Shown here piece after piece: positions 24,213-30,097 of a stretch of DNA of 30,215 bases. A model generated the notes under the pieces. It was not told where the DNA came from and did not search any database. It saw nothing but the letters and a program-made list of their open reading frames with translations. Each line of letters opens with the position of its first letter. Position 1 is the stretch's first letter. Position numbers and translations under genes: made by a program. Source of the stretch: Fimenecus sp045593555 (GTDB lineage: Bacteria; Bacillota; Clostridia; Oscillospirales; Acutalibacteraceae); NCBI GenBank assembly GCA_045593555.1, contig JAZNWU010000041.1, positions 1 through 30,215 on the forward strand. Reading direction: 5' to 3'.

Positions 24213-24434
24213 TTATTTCAGCTTTTTTGCTTCATCAGTAAACCCTAAAATATATTCAGGCGAAATATTATAGAATTTGCACAGTGTTATCATATCATCA
24301 ATTGATAGGTTAGCTCTTCCGTTCTCGATATGTGCATAACCTTGCTGACTTTTATTTAAAACTGTTGCCAATTCTTTCTGTGTCAAGTCATTATCTTCTC
24401 GCAAATCTATAAATCGTTGGATATAAAGTTTCAT
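24213..24434 (-). CDS. Second small Xre-family HTH regulator
   Basis: A 73-residue Cro/C1-type protein, nearly all helix-turn-helix: LREDNDLTQKELATVLNKSQQGYAHIENGRANLS and the family ending YNISPEYILGFTDE. It resembles the Xre protein at 2716-2934 in length and pattern. ATG at 24434 has GAGGTGA 5 bases upstream; a longer frame from GTG at 24443 would start inside that site. It is divergent from a Cys-rich small gene, and two 15-bp palindromes in the shared spacer are the likely operators. It ends just before the rimP promoter, so its transcription could read into the operon on the same strand. Confidence 0.9.
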   Translation of the reverse strand: MKLYIQRFIDLREDNDLTQKELATVLNKSQQGYAHIENGRANLSIDDMITLCKFYNISPEYILGFTDEAKKLK

Positions 24435-24462
24435 ATTTATCACCTCATATAAACTCTACATC

Positions 24463-24502
24463 ACTCAAACTTTGAGTATTGACAAATACTCAAACATTGA
24501 GT
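24463..24502 (+). promoter_or_regulatory. Two palindromic Xre operators
   Basis: ACTCAAACTTTGAGT (24463-24477, perfect 7-bp arms) and ACTCAAACATTGAGT (24488-24502, 6-bp arms), offset by 25 bp. The first lies just before the -35, the second ends on the first base of the -10. This is a textbook repressor layout; binding by the adjacent Xre protein is inferred. Confidence 0.8.
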
Positions 24503-24507
24503 AAAAT
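24479..24507 (+). promoter_or_regulatory. Sigma-A promoter for the Cys-rich gene
   Basis: TTGACA (24479-24484), 17 bases, TAAAAT (24502-24507). The leader before the ATG at 24526 is only about 12 bases. It is caught between the two palindromic operators. Confidence 0.85.
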
Positions 24508-24525
24508 CTTTGTGAGGTGTAAAGT

Positions 24526-24711
24526 ATGATAAATGATGAAATGAATTATTGTCCATTTTATGAATCATTTGGAAACAGATGGCAGGATAGTCCAAACTGT
24601 GTCTTGTGTTATCATATATTATCATTATGGGAAATTGAGAATATCTGTACAACGGAAAAACATAAAGAATGCAAAATTTATATAGAGTATGCTAAAAAAC
24701 AAAATGATTGA
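24526..24711 (+). CDS. Small Cys-rich protein of unknown function
   Basis: A 61-residue protein I do not recognise. Five cysteines at 9, 25, 28, 41 and 49, in the order CPFY...CVLC...ICTTEKHKECKIY, suggest a bound zinc or iron-sulfur centre (inference). The closing HKECKIYIEYAKKQ helix is charged. No signal peptide or membrane segment is seen. The gene is supported by a strong promoter, GAGGTG 6 bases before the ATG, and operator control by the divergent Xre protein. A toxin-antitoxin arrangement is possible but nothing in the protein shows it. The hairpin array starts 20 bases after the stop. Confidence 0.75.
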   Translation: MINDEMNYCPFYESFGNRWQDSPNCVLCYHILSLWEIENICTTEKHKECKIYIEYAKKQND

Positions 24712-24731
24712 TACATAAATCGACAATATGA

Positions 24732-24968
24732 ATGAAATATTGCTTCGCAATATGAAGTAATCTTCAGAGATTATGAAGTATTTACCGTTGGTAAATATGA
24801 AGTAAGAACCTGACTTCGTCAGAACCTTGTTATTCACTTCGTTCATAATAAAATAAATCCTTTCATATGCCGTAAGGCATACTTCATAGCGTAAGCTATT
24901 TCATATCCAACGGATACTTCATAAATCCGTAAGGATTTATTTCATTGAGAAACCCTGAGGTTTCTCAA
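24732..24968. repeat. Array of about nine small hairpins with a conserved linker
   Basis: Clear hairpins at 24737-24753, 24758-24773, 24779-24797, 24810-24822, 24867-24880, 24886-24899, 24904-24916, 24921-24940 and 24945-24968. Stems differ in sequence (5-10 bp) but all pair. In the left half the linker is ATGAAGTA (24752, 24773, 24797) or ATGAAAT (24732); in the right half it is the complement, TACTTCAT (24880, 24915) or ATTTCAT (24898, 24939). Loops are TTC, TCAG and GTT on the left, GTAA, AAC and CTGA on the right; the right-hand set read on the other strand is TTAC, GTT and TCAG, so the array is two head-to-head halves. The centre (about 24825-24860) is degenerate. The last hairpin overlaps the stop codon of the minus-strand gene. 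No open frame runs through it. Confidence 0.88.
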
Positions 24969-25153
24969 AGGTCATCTGCATCCTGAACAGGTACATCTGC
25001 ATCCATTGGGTTTCCTGTGTACCATCCTTCAGCGTCATATTGCTTTGTTTCATCTTCACTGTTCCAGATTTTTGCGATTTCTTCGCTTATACGTTCAATT
25101 TCTTTTCGTGTGTTTTTTTGCTTTTCTATTTTCCTGTTTTTACCAAAAAGCAT
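24965..25153 (-). CDS. Small unknown protein, basic helix and acidic tail
   Basis: A 62-residue protein I do not recognise. Residues 1-30 are basic and helical (KNRKIEKQKNTRKEIERISEEIAKIW); residues 31-62 are acidic (EDETKQYDAEGWYTGNPMDADVPVQDADDL). No signal peptide or membrane segment. It is supported as a gene by AGGAGGTG (complement of 25160-25167) 6 bases before the ATG at 25153; an upstream in-frame ATG run lacks such a site. Its stop codon lies inside the last hairpin of the array, so that 10-bp hairpin may end or protect its mRNA. No convincing promoter was found. Confidence 0.65.
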   Translation of the reverse strand: MLFGKNRKIEKQKNTRKEIERISEEIAKIWNSEDETKQYDAEGWYTGNPMDADVPVQDADDL

Positions 25154-25276
25154 ATTTTCACCTCCTGTATACATATATTTTTTCAAATCTAGGCAAAATA
25201 ATCACAAGAATAATATTCAAACAAAAGAATAAATGTCCATAATCTCTGTTCAAGAATTTTTTTACTTTCCATTTTG

Positions 25277-25305
25277 TTGACAATTATTTTTTTATTCGTT
25301 ATAAT
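25277..25305 (+). promoter_or_regulatory. Perfect consensus sigma-A promoter for the secreted peptide gene
   Basis: TTGACA (25277-25282), 17 bases, TATAAT (25300-25305), with both hexamers perfect. Start near 25312, leaving a leader of about 60 bases. Confidence 0.9.
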
Positions 25306-25372
25306 TACTTGGTAAAGAGTGGTTTGTATAGAGGAACTATTAAATTTTATTTTTTGAAAGGAATTGATTTCA

Positions 25373-25567
25373 ATGAAAAAAACTATTTCAGCAGTTGTTG
25401 CAGCAGTAATGGCTTTTGTAATGAGCATCACTTCATTTGCAGCACCAACACTCCCTGATATTCTCCCATCTGATGGTGGAGTAACATCAGCTTTGGACAC
25501 AATTCTTGAAATTGTTAATACAATTCTTGGATTTATTGGTACAATAGCAGGTATGCTTTTTAAATAA
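25373..25567 (+). CDS. Small secreted peptide, unknown function
   Basis: A 64-residue precursor with a clear Sec signal peptide: MKK start, a hydrophobic core (about 5-18) and a likely cut after SFA or SFAA (about 23-24). The predicted mature part has about 40 residues: a Pro/Asp/Gly-rich start (PTLPDILPSDGG) and a C-terminal hydrophobic/amphipathic stretch (LDTILEIVNTILGFIGTIAGMLFK) that could insert in or lie on a membrane. No cysteine is left in it. The ATG at 25373 has GAAAGGA 10 bases upstream; a TTG at 25364 is too close to that site. It stands alone between a perfect promoter and a strong terminator, so it should be made in quantity. Bacteriocin, signal peptide or surface peptide are all possible; none is shown. 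Confidence 0.82.
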   Translation: MKKTISAVVAAVMAFVMSITSFAAPTLPDILPSDGGVTSALDTILEIVNTILGFIGTIAGMLFK

Positions 25568-25588
25568 GAAGTATTCTGACAAGAATTT

Positions 25589-25619
25589 GACGGAGGTCTT
25601 CGGACTTCCGTCTTTTTTT
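25589..25619 (+). terminator. UUCG-capped terminator of the secreted peptide gene
   Basis: A 10-bp stem (25589-25598 with 25603-25612, one G-U pair) closed by a C(TTCG)G tetraloop and followed by seven T (25613-25619). Confidence 0.95.
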
Positions 25620-25631
25620 GTTTTAGTCGTA

Positions 25632-25698
25632 GTCACCCTGAGTGAAACGAAGGGTCTATTCAAATAGGTCAGAGATTCTTCGCTACGCTCAGAATGAC
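25632..25698. repeat. GTCATTCTGAG-family repeat, copy 6
   Basis: A hybrid: GTCACCCTGAGTGAAACG...GGGTC on the left and the inverted AGAGATTCTTCGCTACGCTCAGAATGAC-type unit on the right, 67 bp in all. It lies between the peptide terminator and the cassette promoter. Confidence 0.88.
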
Positions 25699-25727
25699 AC
25701 TCCAAAATACACTTTTCAATTTTTTTC

Positions 25728-25756
25728 TTGACAACTTCATATTTTACTGCTACAAT
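25728..25756 (+). promoter_or_regulatory. Sigma-A promoter of the phage-derived cassette
   Basis: TTGACA (25728-25733), 17 bases, TACAAT (25751-25756). Start near 25763. A LexA box follows 14 bases after the -10. Confidence 0.88.
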
Positions 25757-25769
25757 AGTAATTGCAAGG

Positions 25770-25783
25770 CGAACAAATGTTCG
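25770..25783 (+). promoter_or_regulatory. LexA/DinR (SOS) box
   Basis: CGAACAAATGTTCG matches the Gram-positive LexA consensus CGAACRNRYGTTYG at every position. It lies about +8 to +21 from the predicted start, where bound LexA would block transcription. DNA damage should relieve it (known LexA mechanism; binding here is inferred). Confidence 0.88.
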
Positions 25784-25785
25784 AT

Positions 25786-25824
25786 AAAACGTGTATATGA
25801 AAATATATGCGTTTTTTATTTTTT
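25786..25824 (+). terminator. Terminator-like hairpin in the cassette leader (possible attenuator)
   Basis: Thirteen-base arms (25786-25798 and 25803-25815, two G-U pairs, mostly A-T) with a GAAA loop and a following T-rich tract (25812-25824, one A). It lies between promoter and first gene. The low GC content makes it a weak terminator, so partial or regulated read-through is likely. Confidence 0.6.
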
Positions 25825-25842
25825 GTCAGAAAGGAGAACATT

Positions 25843-26262
25843 ATGCTTCATACAAAACAAGAACTTCACTGCATTTCAACAGAGGAATATTATTATCTCA
25901 CGGAAAATTTTGAATTTGTTGATGCCGGGACAAGAGCAAATCAAGTCAAGTATCTTGTGTATAACAAGGACAAAAAGATTATGGACACAGTAAAAAAAGT
26001 AATGGAAAACGAATTGACTGAAAAAGAGCGTGACCTTGCTGTTGATTATTGGAGCAACAATCTGTCAATCGGTGATATTTCAAAAAAACACAATATTTCC
26101 AGGTCGTCATTTTACAGAGCTATTGGCGAAATTAAAAGGAAAATTGATGTGTCACTGAAATATGTGTTGTTTTATAACGATATTATCAAACCACCGTCAG
26201 TATCAGATTTTATAATGCAGGTTCAGGCAAATTTTTCTATGGGGGAACAAATTGAAAACTGA
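25843..26262 (+). CDS. Sigma region 4-like HTH regulator, first gene of the cassette
   Basis: A 139-residue protein whose middle (about 57-101) reads as a sigma-70 region 4 type helix-turn-helix: ELTEKERDLAVDYWSNNLSIGDISKKHNISRSSFYRAIGEIKRKI. The N-terminal 50 residues (EEYYYLTENFEFVDAGTRANQVKYLVYN) and the C-terminal tail are unassigned. No region 2 is present, so it is not a complete sigma factor; phage late-gene activators of the ArpU/RinA kind have a comparable build (comparison by pattern only). AAGGAG at 25831-25836 fixes the ATG at 25843; a longer frame to 25807 runs through the leader hairpin. It probably controls this cassette or other phage-like genes elsewhere. Confidence 0.75.
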   Translation: MLHTKQELHCISTEEYYYLTENFEFVDAGTRANQVKYLVYNKDKKIMDTVKKVMENELTEKERDLAVDYWSNNLSIGDISKKHNISRSSFYRAIGEIKRKIDVSLKYVLFYNDIIKPPSVSDFIMQVQANFSMGEQIEN

Positions 26263-26479
26263 AAAAACATCTCTTTATGAGCTGGGAAAGGAATATGAAA
26301 AACACTTGGAATTACAAAAGTATTTCATAAACCGATGCAAAAAGGAAATCGAGAGAGCAAAGAAGTCGGGGGACTACAATGCTGTAAAGGAGCTTGAGAA
26401 GAAACTTCGTAAATTTTATGAAATTAAATACGAGATTGAGCAAACTGCCTTACAGCTGAAAAATTATTATAAAAAATAA
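26252..26479 (+). CDS. Small coiled-coil protein
   Basis: A 75-residue, highly charged helical protein (EYEKHLELQKYFINRCKKEIERAKKSG...VKELEKKLRKFYEIKYEIEQTALQLKNYYKK), likely two antiparallel helices joined at SGDYN. No function recognised. It starts with TTG at 26252, overlapping the regulator by 11 bases, with GGGGGA at 26241-26246 as ribosome binding site. It ends 9 bases before the fibre gene, whose AAGGAG overlaps its stop codon, so all three are coupled. It may be a chaperone or partner for the regulator or the fibre (speculation). Confidence 0.72.
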   Translation: MKTEKTSLYELGKEYEKHLELQKYFINRCKKEIERAKKSGDYNAVKELEKKLRKFYEIKYEIEQTALQLKNYYKK

Positions 26480-26488
26480 GGAGAATTT

Positions 26489-28600
26489 ATGGAAAATAAA
26501 ATTATTTCTATTAATATTAGTCCCGGAAGTGATGAAGAAATTAATGAGAATGCAGGTGTTATGTGGGAACATAATGCCACTACACTTGTATTCGATATTG
26601 ACTCTGCCTATGTGGGCGATTACAGATATTATATTGAATATCATTCACTTATAGGCAAAAAGGTACGAACAGAGTATCTTGAACTGAATACAGCAACGAA
26701 TACGGTCATATATGACATCCCTGTAACTATGACTTCACTTCGTGGTGTTGAATGCTACTTCAATATTGTGAATATTGATGAAGACGGACAAACTGTGCAG
26801 GTGATTAAACCCAAAAAATTTTGTCTTGAATTTGACTATTCACCTGATACAGATAACGAAATTGCAAAGGTAAATGATTTTTCAATCAATGCACTTTTTG
26901 AGGCAATCCGTATGGGCACATTTAAAGGAGATAAAGGCGAAAAGGGTGAGCCATTCACCTACGATGATTTTACACAAGAACAACTTGCTTCTTTAAAAGG
27001 TGAAAAAGGTGATAATGTAATTGTTGAGCAAAAAATAATTGAGCCTGTACAAATTGAAGGTGCAGTTGTTGAAAATTTTTACAATCCTGAAACTGCCGAT
27101 ATTATTGATGGCAAATATATTGCTCATGATAACGGTAAAGTATCCAGTAACGATACATATATGTATTTCAAGGTTAAACTTTTATCAGGGAAAAAATACA
27201 GAACGAATATTAAAAATCTATATTCCGTTGTGGTGTTTGATAATGGCGAAGTTGGCGGAGCAGTACTTTACATAGAAGCCGTGGGTACATCAAAAGAAAT
27301 TACAATTCCTGAAATGGATGATAAGGTGATTGTTGCTTATATTTCTTGTACAAAAACAGAGTACGACAGAGTAAGCGGAAATTTTATCATTGTTGAGGGC
27401 GACGATTTACCGACAGGAAATGAAGTTTACAGAGTTATGTATCCGTGGCTTTATGTTCCTGAAGAAGAAAAAGAGTTGATTATTCCACCATATACTATTG
27501 ACGAGATAAAACTTAAACAAAAAATGTCACCGTATCTTTTTGACGGCATTGAGTGTGAAAACTACTTTGATGTTGAATATATGAAAAATAATTCAACGCC
27601 CGACAGCACATATCCGCTATATGTTCATACGCCATATCTTTATTTACCGGCGGGAACTTATACAATAAGTAAATGTTATAGCTATACTCTTATGTCAAAA
27701 GATGGTATCGTTGGTGAAACAGTCAGGTCTGGTGGCACAAATGCATCTGCAACATTTACCATTACCGAAGATAATCCATATATATCATTTATGATAAATT
27801 GTGCAAACGGTGGTACATTCGATATAGGTAAATTGGACGGAGTTGCTATTCAAAAAGGCGATAGTGCAACTGCAAACTCTTCAAATGTTTATAAATTCAA
27901 CGAAAAATTTGATTTAAAAGGTTCTGTGAACTACTATCCGACACATTGGCAAGGAAAAAATTATGTTGCAATCGGTGACAGTATAACATTTGGATATGCA
28001 CCTGAAGGAAACAGTGAAGAACTTGCTACAGGCAGTCGACAGTCAGTATATTACAGTAAAGTTGTAAGTGAAAATCTTAATATGGAATTATTGAATGTTG
28101 CACAGTCAGGGGCAAATGTTAAATCAGCATTAGGTTTACAATCAACATACAATAATCAAGTGCAACAAGCAATAGATTTTAATGCTGACATTGTAACAAT
28201 TATGCTTGGGGTAAACGATAGTGGTGCATCAACTACTGCACAGTACGTACCATTAGGAACTATCGATGATGTGTATGATACTATAAATGTAACATTCTAT
28301 TCAGGTTTAGGTGAAATTGTTAATCAATTACAGACAGCTCTACCAAATGCAACAATTGTACTGTTGAGTTCGCCAAAAAATAATTTTACAGTAAATGAAA
28401 CAAAGCAGAATTATTTTAAAGCAGTTAAAGATGTTGCAGAAAAATATGATGTTCTGTTTTGCGATTTACATAATGGTTGCGGTTTTAATATTAACAATCC
28501 TGTATGCGTAAGTGAGTTTATTTTGAGTGATGTACACCCTGATGTAAAAGCACATAAAATTCTTGGCAAAAGATTAACAGGCTTTATTGCGAGTCATTGA
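26489..28600 (+). CDS. Phage tail-fibre-like protein with collagen repeats and SGNH hydrolase domain
   Basis: A 703-residue modular protein. Residues 1-140 look like a phage baseplate upper protein (BppU) N-terminal domain. Short collagen-like repeats follow (GDKGEKGEP 147-155 and GEKGD 171-175, separated by a DDFTQEQLASLK spacer common in phage fibres). Residues 185-480 hold two beta-rich parts that may bind carbohydrate. The end (about 490-703) is an SGNH/GDSL esterase: VAIGDSITFG with the nucleophile Ser498, AQSGANV, GVND with Asn576, and SDVHPD with His683. The catalytic Asp is less clear: Asp681 lies two residues before His683, where three is usual. No signal peptide, as expected for a phage structural protein. 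It could deacetylate or bind a cell-surface glycan. AAGGAG precedes the ATG. The family assignments of the middle part are uncertain. Confidence 0.85.
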   Translation: MENKIISINISPGSDEEINENAGVMWEHNATTLVFDIDSAYVGDYRYYIEYHSLIGKKVRTEYLELNTATNTVIYDIPVTMTSLRGVECYFNIVNIDEDGQTVQVIKPKKFCLEFDYSPDTDNEIAKVNDFSINALFEAIRMGTFKGDKGEKGEPFTYDDFTQEQLASLKGEKGDNVIVEQKIIEPVQIEGAVVENFYNPETADIIDGKYIAHDNGKVSSNDTYMYFKVKLLSGKKYRTNIKNLYSVVVFDNGEVGGAVLYIEAVGTSKEITIPEMDDKVIVAYISCTKTEYDRVSGNFIIVEGDDLPTGNEVYRVMYPWLYVPEEEKELIIPPYTIDEIKLKQKMSPYLFDGIECENYFDVEYMKNNSTPDSTYPLYVHTPYLYLPAGTYTISKCYSYTLMSKDGIVGETVRSGGTNASATFTITEDNPYISFMINCANGGTFDIGKLDGVAIQKGDSATANSSNVYKFNEKFDLKGSVNYYPTHWQGKNYVAIGDSITFGYAPEGNSEELATGSRQSVYYSKVVSENLNMELLNVAQSGANVKSALGLQSTYNNQVQQAIDFNADIVTIMLGVNDSGASTTAQYVPLGTIDDVYDTINVTFYSGLGEIVNQLQTALPNATIVLLSSPKNNFTVNETKQNYFKAVKDVAEKYDVLFCDLHNGCGFNINNPVCVSEFILSDVHPDVKAHKILGKRLTGFIASH

Positions 28601-28625
28601 TTTATAATTTCAGGAGGTGAATAAA

Positions 28626-29510
28626 TTGAAGTATAAAGGAATTGATGTTTCAAAATGGCAGGGTAGAATTGATTGGAGTCTTGTCAAAAATGACGGAATA
28701 CAGTTTGCTATGATTCGTTCAACATTCGGTTGGGGCAAGGGAAGTGAAGATTTTCTTTTTGACACCAACTATGAAAATGCTAAAAGAGTAGATATGCCTG
28801 TGGGTGTTTATCATTATTCTTATGCCAGAACACCTGAGGAGGCAGTAAAAGAGGCAGAATTTTGCTATTCTGTAATAAAAGGTAAAACTTTTGAATATCC
28901 TGTTGCATACGATATGGAAGAAGCAGGTGTGGCGTCATTAGGTAAAGAGCGAGTTTCTGCAATTGCAAAAGCTTTCTGCGAAAAAATGGAAAGTTACGGC
29001 TACTATGTGTGTATTTATGCAAATAAGCATTGGCTTGATAATTATTTTGATGACGAGATTTTTGAGAAATACGACATCTGGCTTGCACAATGGACAACAA
29101 AGCCAACATTTGAAAAAGTTTACGGAATCTGGCAGAAAAGTTCCAAGGGCAGAGTTGCAGGAATCAACGGTTATGTTGACTTGAACGAAGCATATAAGCA
29201 TTATCCGTCAATTATGAAATATAATGGTCTTAACGGATATAAAAAAACACAGACCAAGCCACAAAAAGAGCAGAAAAAGCCTATGAAAAAGGTATATAAA
29301 GCAGGGGACAAAATAACACTTGATAAAATAAAACTGTATGCTTCTGTCACAATGACCACAGAGTCAAAAATCATCAGCGGTGACTATTATGTTTATGACG
29401 GTAAGATTATAAATGACAGAATACGAATTACAAATTCAAGAGGAAATGTAAATCGTAAGCCTATCGGAAATTTTGCTACAGGTTACATTAAACTGAGTGA
29501 TGTGGAGTGA
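28626..29510 (+). CDS. GH25 endolysin (lysozyme) with C-terminal wall-binding-like domain
   Basis: Cuts the N-acetylmuramic acid to N-acetylglucosamine bond of peptidoglycan. The 294-residue protein has the GH25 domain (1-190): GIDVSKWQG with Asp7, VYHYSYA, and YDMEEAG with the catalytic Asp96/Glu98 pair. A Lys-rich linker (about 208-226) leads to a small beta domain (about 232-294, with KLYASVTM...SGDYYVYDGKIINDRIRITNS) found at the end of many clostridial phage lysins. No signal peptide, so release needs a holin, and one follows. Start is TTG at 28626, 8 bases after AGGAGG; a GTG at 28617 overlaps that site and adds three residues. Twenty-five bases separate it from the fibre gene. Confidence 0.94.
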   Translation: MKYKGIDVSKWQGRIDWSLVKNDGIQFAMIRSTFGWGKGSEDFLFDTNYENAKRVDMPVGVYHYSYARTPEEAVKEAEFCYSVIKGKTFEYPVAYDMEEAGVASLGKERVSAIAKAFCEKMESYGYYVCIYANKHWLDNYFDDEIFEKYDIWLAQWTTKPTFEKVYGIWQKSSKGRVAGINGYVDLNEAYKHYPSIMKYNGLNGYKKTQTKPQKEQKKPMKKVYKAGDKITLDKIKLYASVTMTTESKIISGDYYVYDGKIINDRIRITNSRGNVNRKPIGNFATGYIKLSDVE

Positions 29511-29514
29511 GCCT

Positions 29515-29769
29515 ATGACAGAACTGGAGGTTTTAAATCATAGAGTCGATGCAGTTGAAGATGATGTAAAAATACTGTATAAAAAGGTGAATGAAGTCAC
29601 TCTCACTCAGGTGCAGAGCGTGACGAAACTCGACAGCATGCTTGTAACTCTCGGGGAGTTAAAGGAAAGCATCGAAACGTTGAAAAAACGACCGGGTTGG
29701 CTCTGGGATAAAGTGATTGTTGCCTTAATCGGAGCAGTCTGTGGAGCACTTGTCAGTCTTGTTATATAA
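29515..29769 (+). CDS. XhlA-like holin-associated membrane protein
   Basis: An 84-residue protein with a long N-terminal coiled coil (about 3-58, ELEVLNHRVDAVEDDVKILYKKVNEV...LGELKESIETLKKR) and one C-terminal membrane span (about 64-84). This is the layout of PBSX XhlA, which works with the holin XhlB and an endolysin in host lysis (known for PBSX). ATG at 29515 has GGAGTGA 5 bases upstream; the longer frame from 29497 would overlap the lysin by 14 bases and lacks a site. It lies between lysin and holin, as in PBSX-type cassettes. Confidence 0.85.
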   Translation: MTELEVLNHRVDAVEDDVKILYKKVNEVTLTQVQSVTKLDSMLVTLGELKESIETLKKRPGWLWDKVIVALIGAVCGALVSLVI

Positions 29770-29779
29770 AGGAGAAAAA

Positions 29780-30025
29780 ATGATAGAATTTATTACAGAA
29801 AATGCACTTTTGCTGATTCCCGTGCTTAACATTATTGGTGCTATAATTAAAAATACAGAGAAAATTCCTGACAAGTATATTCCACTTATACTTTTGGGAT
29901 TTGGTATTCTCGGTGCAGTCGCAATTCTTGGGTTTTCACCTGAAAGCATCGTACAGGGAGTCCTTGTAACAGGCACAGCCGTTTACGGAAATCAAGTTGT
30001 AAAGCAGTTGAAAAAAGACGAATAA
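29780..30025 (+). CDS. Phage holin (Hol44-like)
   Basis: An 81-residue protein with two hydrophobic stretches (about 8-22 and 33-52) and a third moderately hydrophobic part (about 56-70), ending in a basic tail KQLKKDE. The pattern (ALLLIPVLNIIGAIIKNTEKIPDKYIPLILLGFGILGAV, then GVLVTGTAVYGNQVVKQL) fits the Hol44/holin superfamily V type that opens the membrane to let the endolysin out. ATG at 29780 has AAGGAG 6 bases upstream; the open frame extends back to 29741 without a ribosome binding site. It is the last gene of the cassette. Confidence 0.82.
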   Translation: MIEFITENALLLIPVLNIIGAIIKNTEKIPDKYIPLILLGFGILGAVAILGFSPESIVQGVLVTGTAVYGNQVVKQLKKDE

Positions 30026-30036
30026 AATATCAGTAA

Positions 30037-30078
30037 GGCGGGGTTTGGACCCCGCCAAATTTGTTAATACAACAAATT
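30037..30078 (+). terminator. Probable end-of-cassette terminator (two hairpins)
   Basis: GGCGGGGT (30037-30044) and ACCCCGCC (30049-30056) form a strong 8-bp stem 11 bases after the holin stop, followed by only a short T stretch. A second stem, AATTTGTT (30058-30065) with AACAAATT (30071-30078), follows directly. Termination is likely but the T tract is poor. Confidence 0.6.
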
Positions 30079-30097
30079 GGAGTTTATCGAGGTGTTG

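Noticed and set aside
24213..24711. Classical toxin-antitoxin pair
   Set aside because: The Xre protein could be an antitoxin, but the partner is divergent, not in one operon, and has no known toxin fold.
24732..24968. CRISPR array
   Set aside because: The repeated parts are 7-8 bases, the parts between are palindromic and 11-24 bases long, and the repeat orientation flips in the middle. No cas genes.
25843..30025. Complete prophage
   Set aside because: No integrase, repressor, packaging, capsid, tail-tube or attachment site is seen in the window. The region to the right is unseen, so a prophage edge remains possible.
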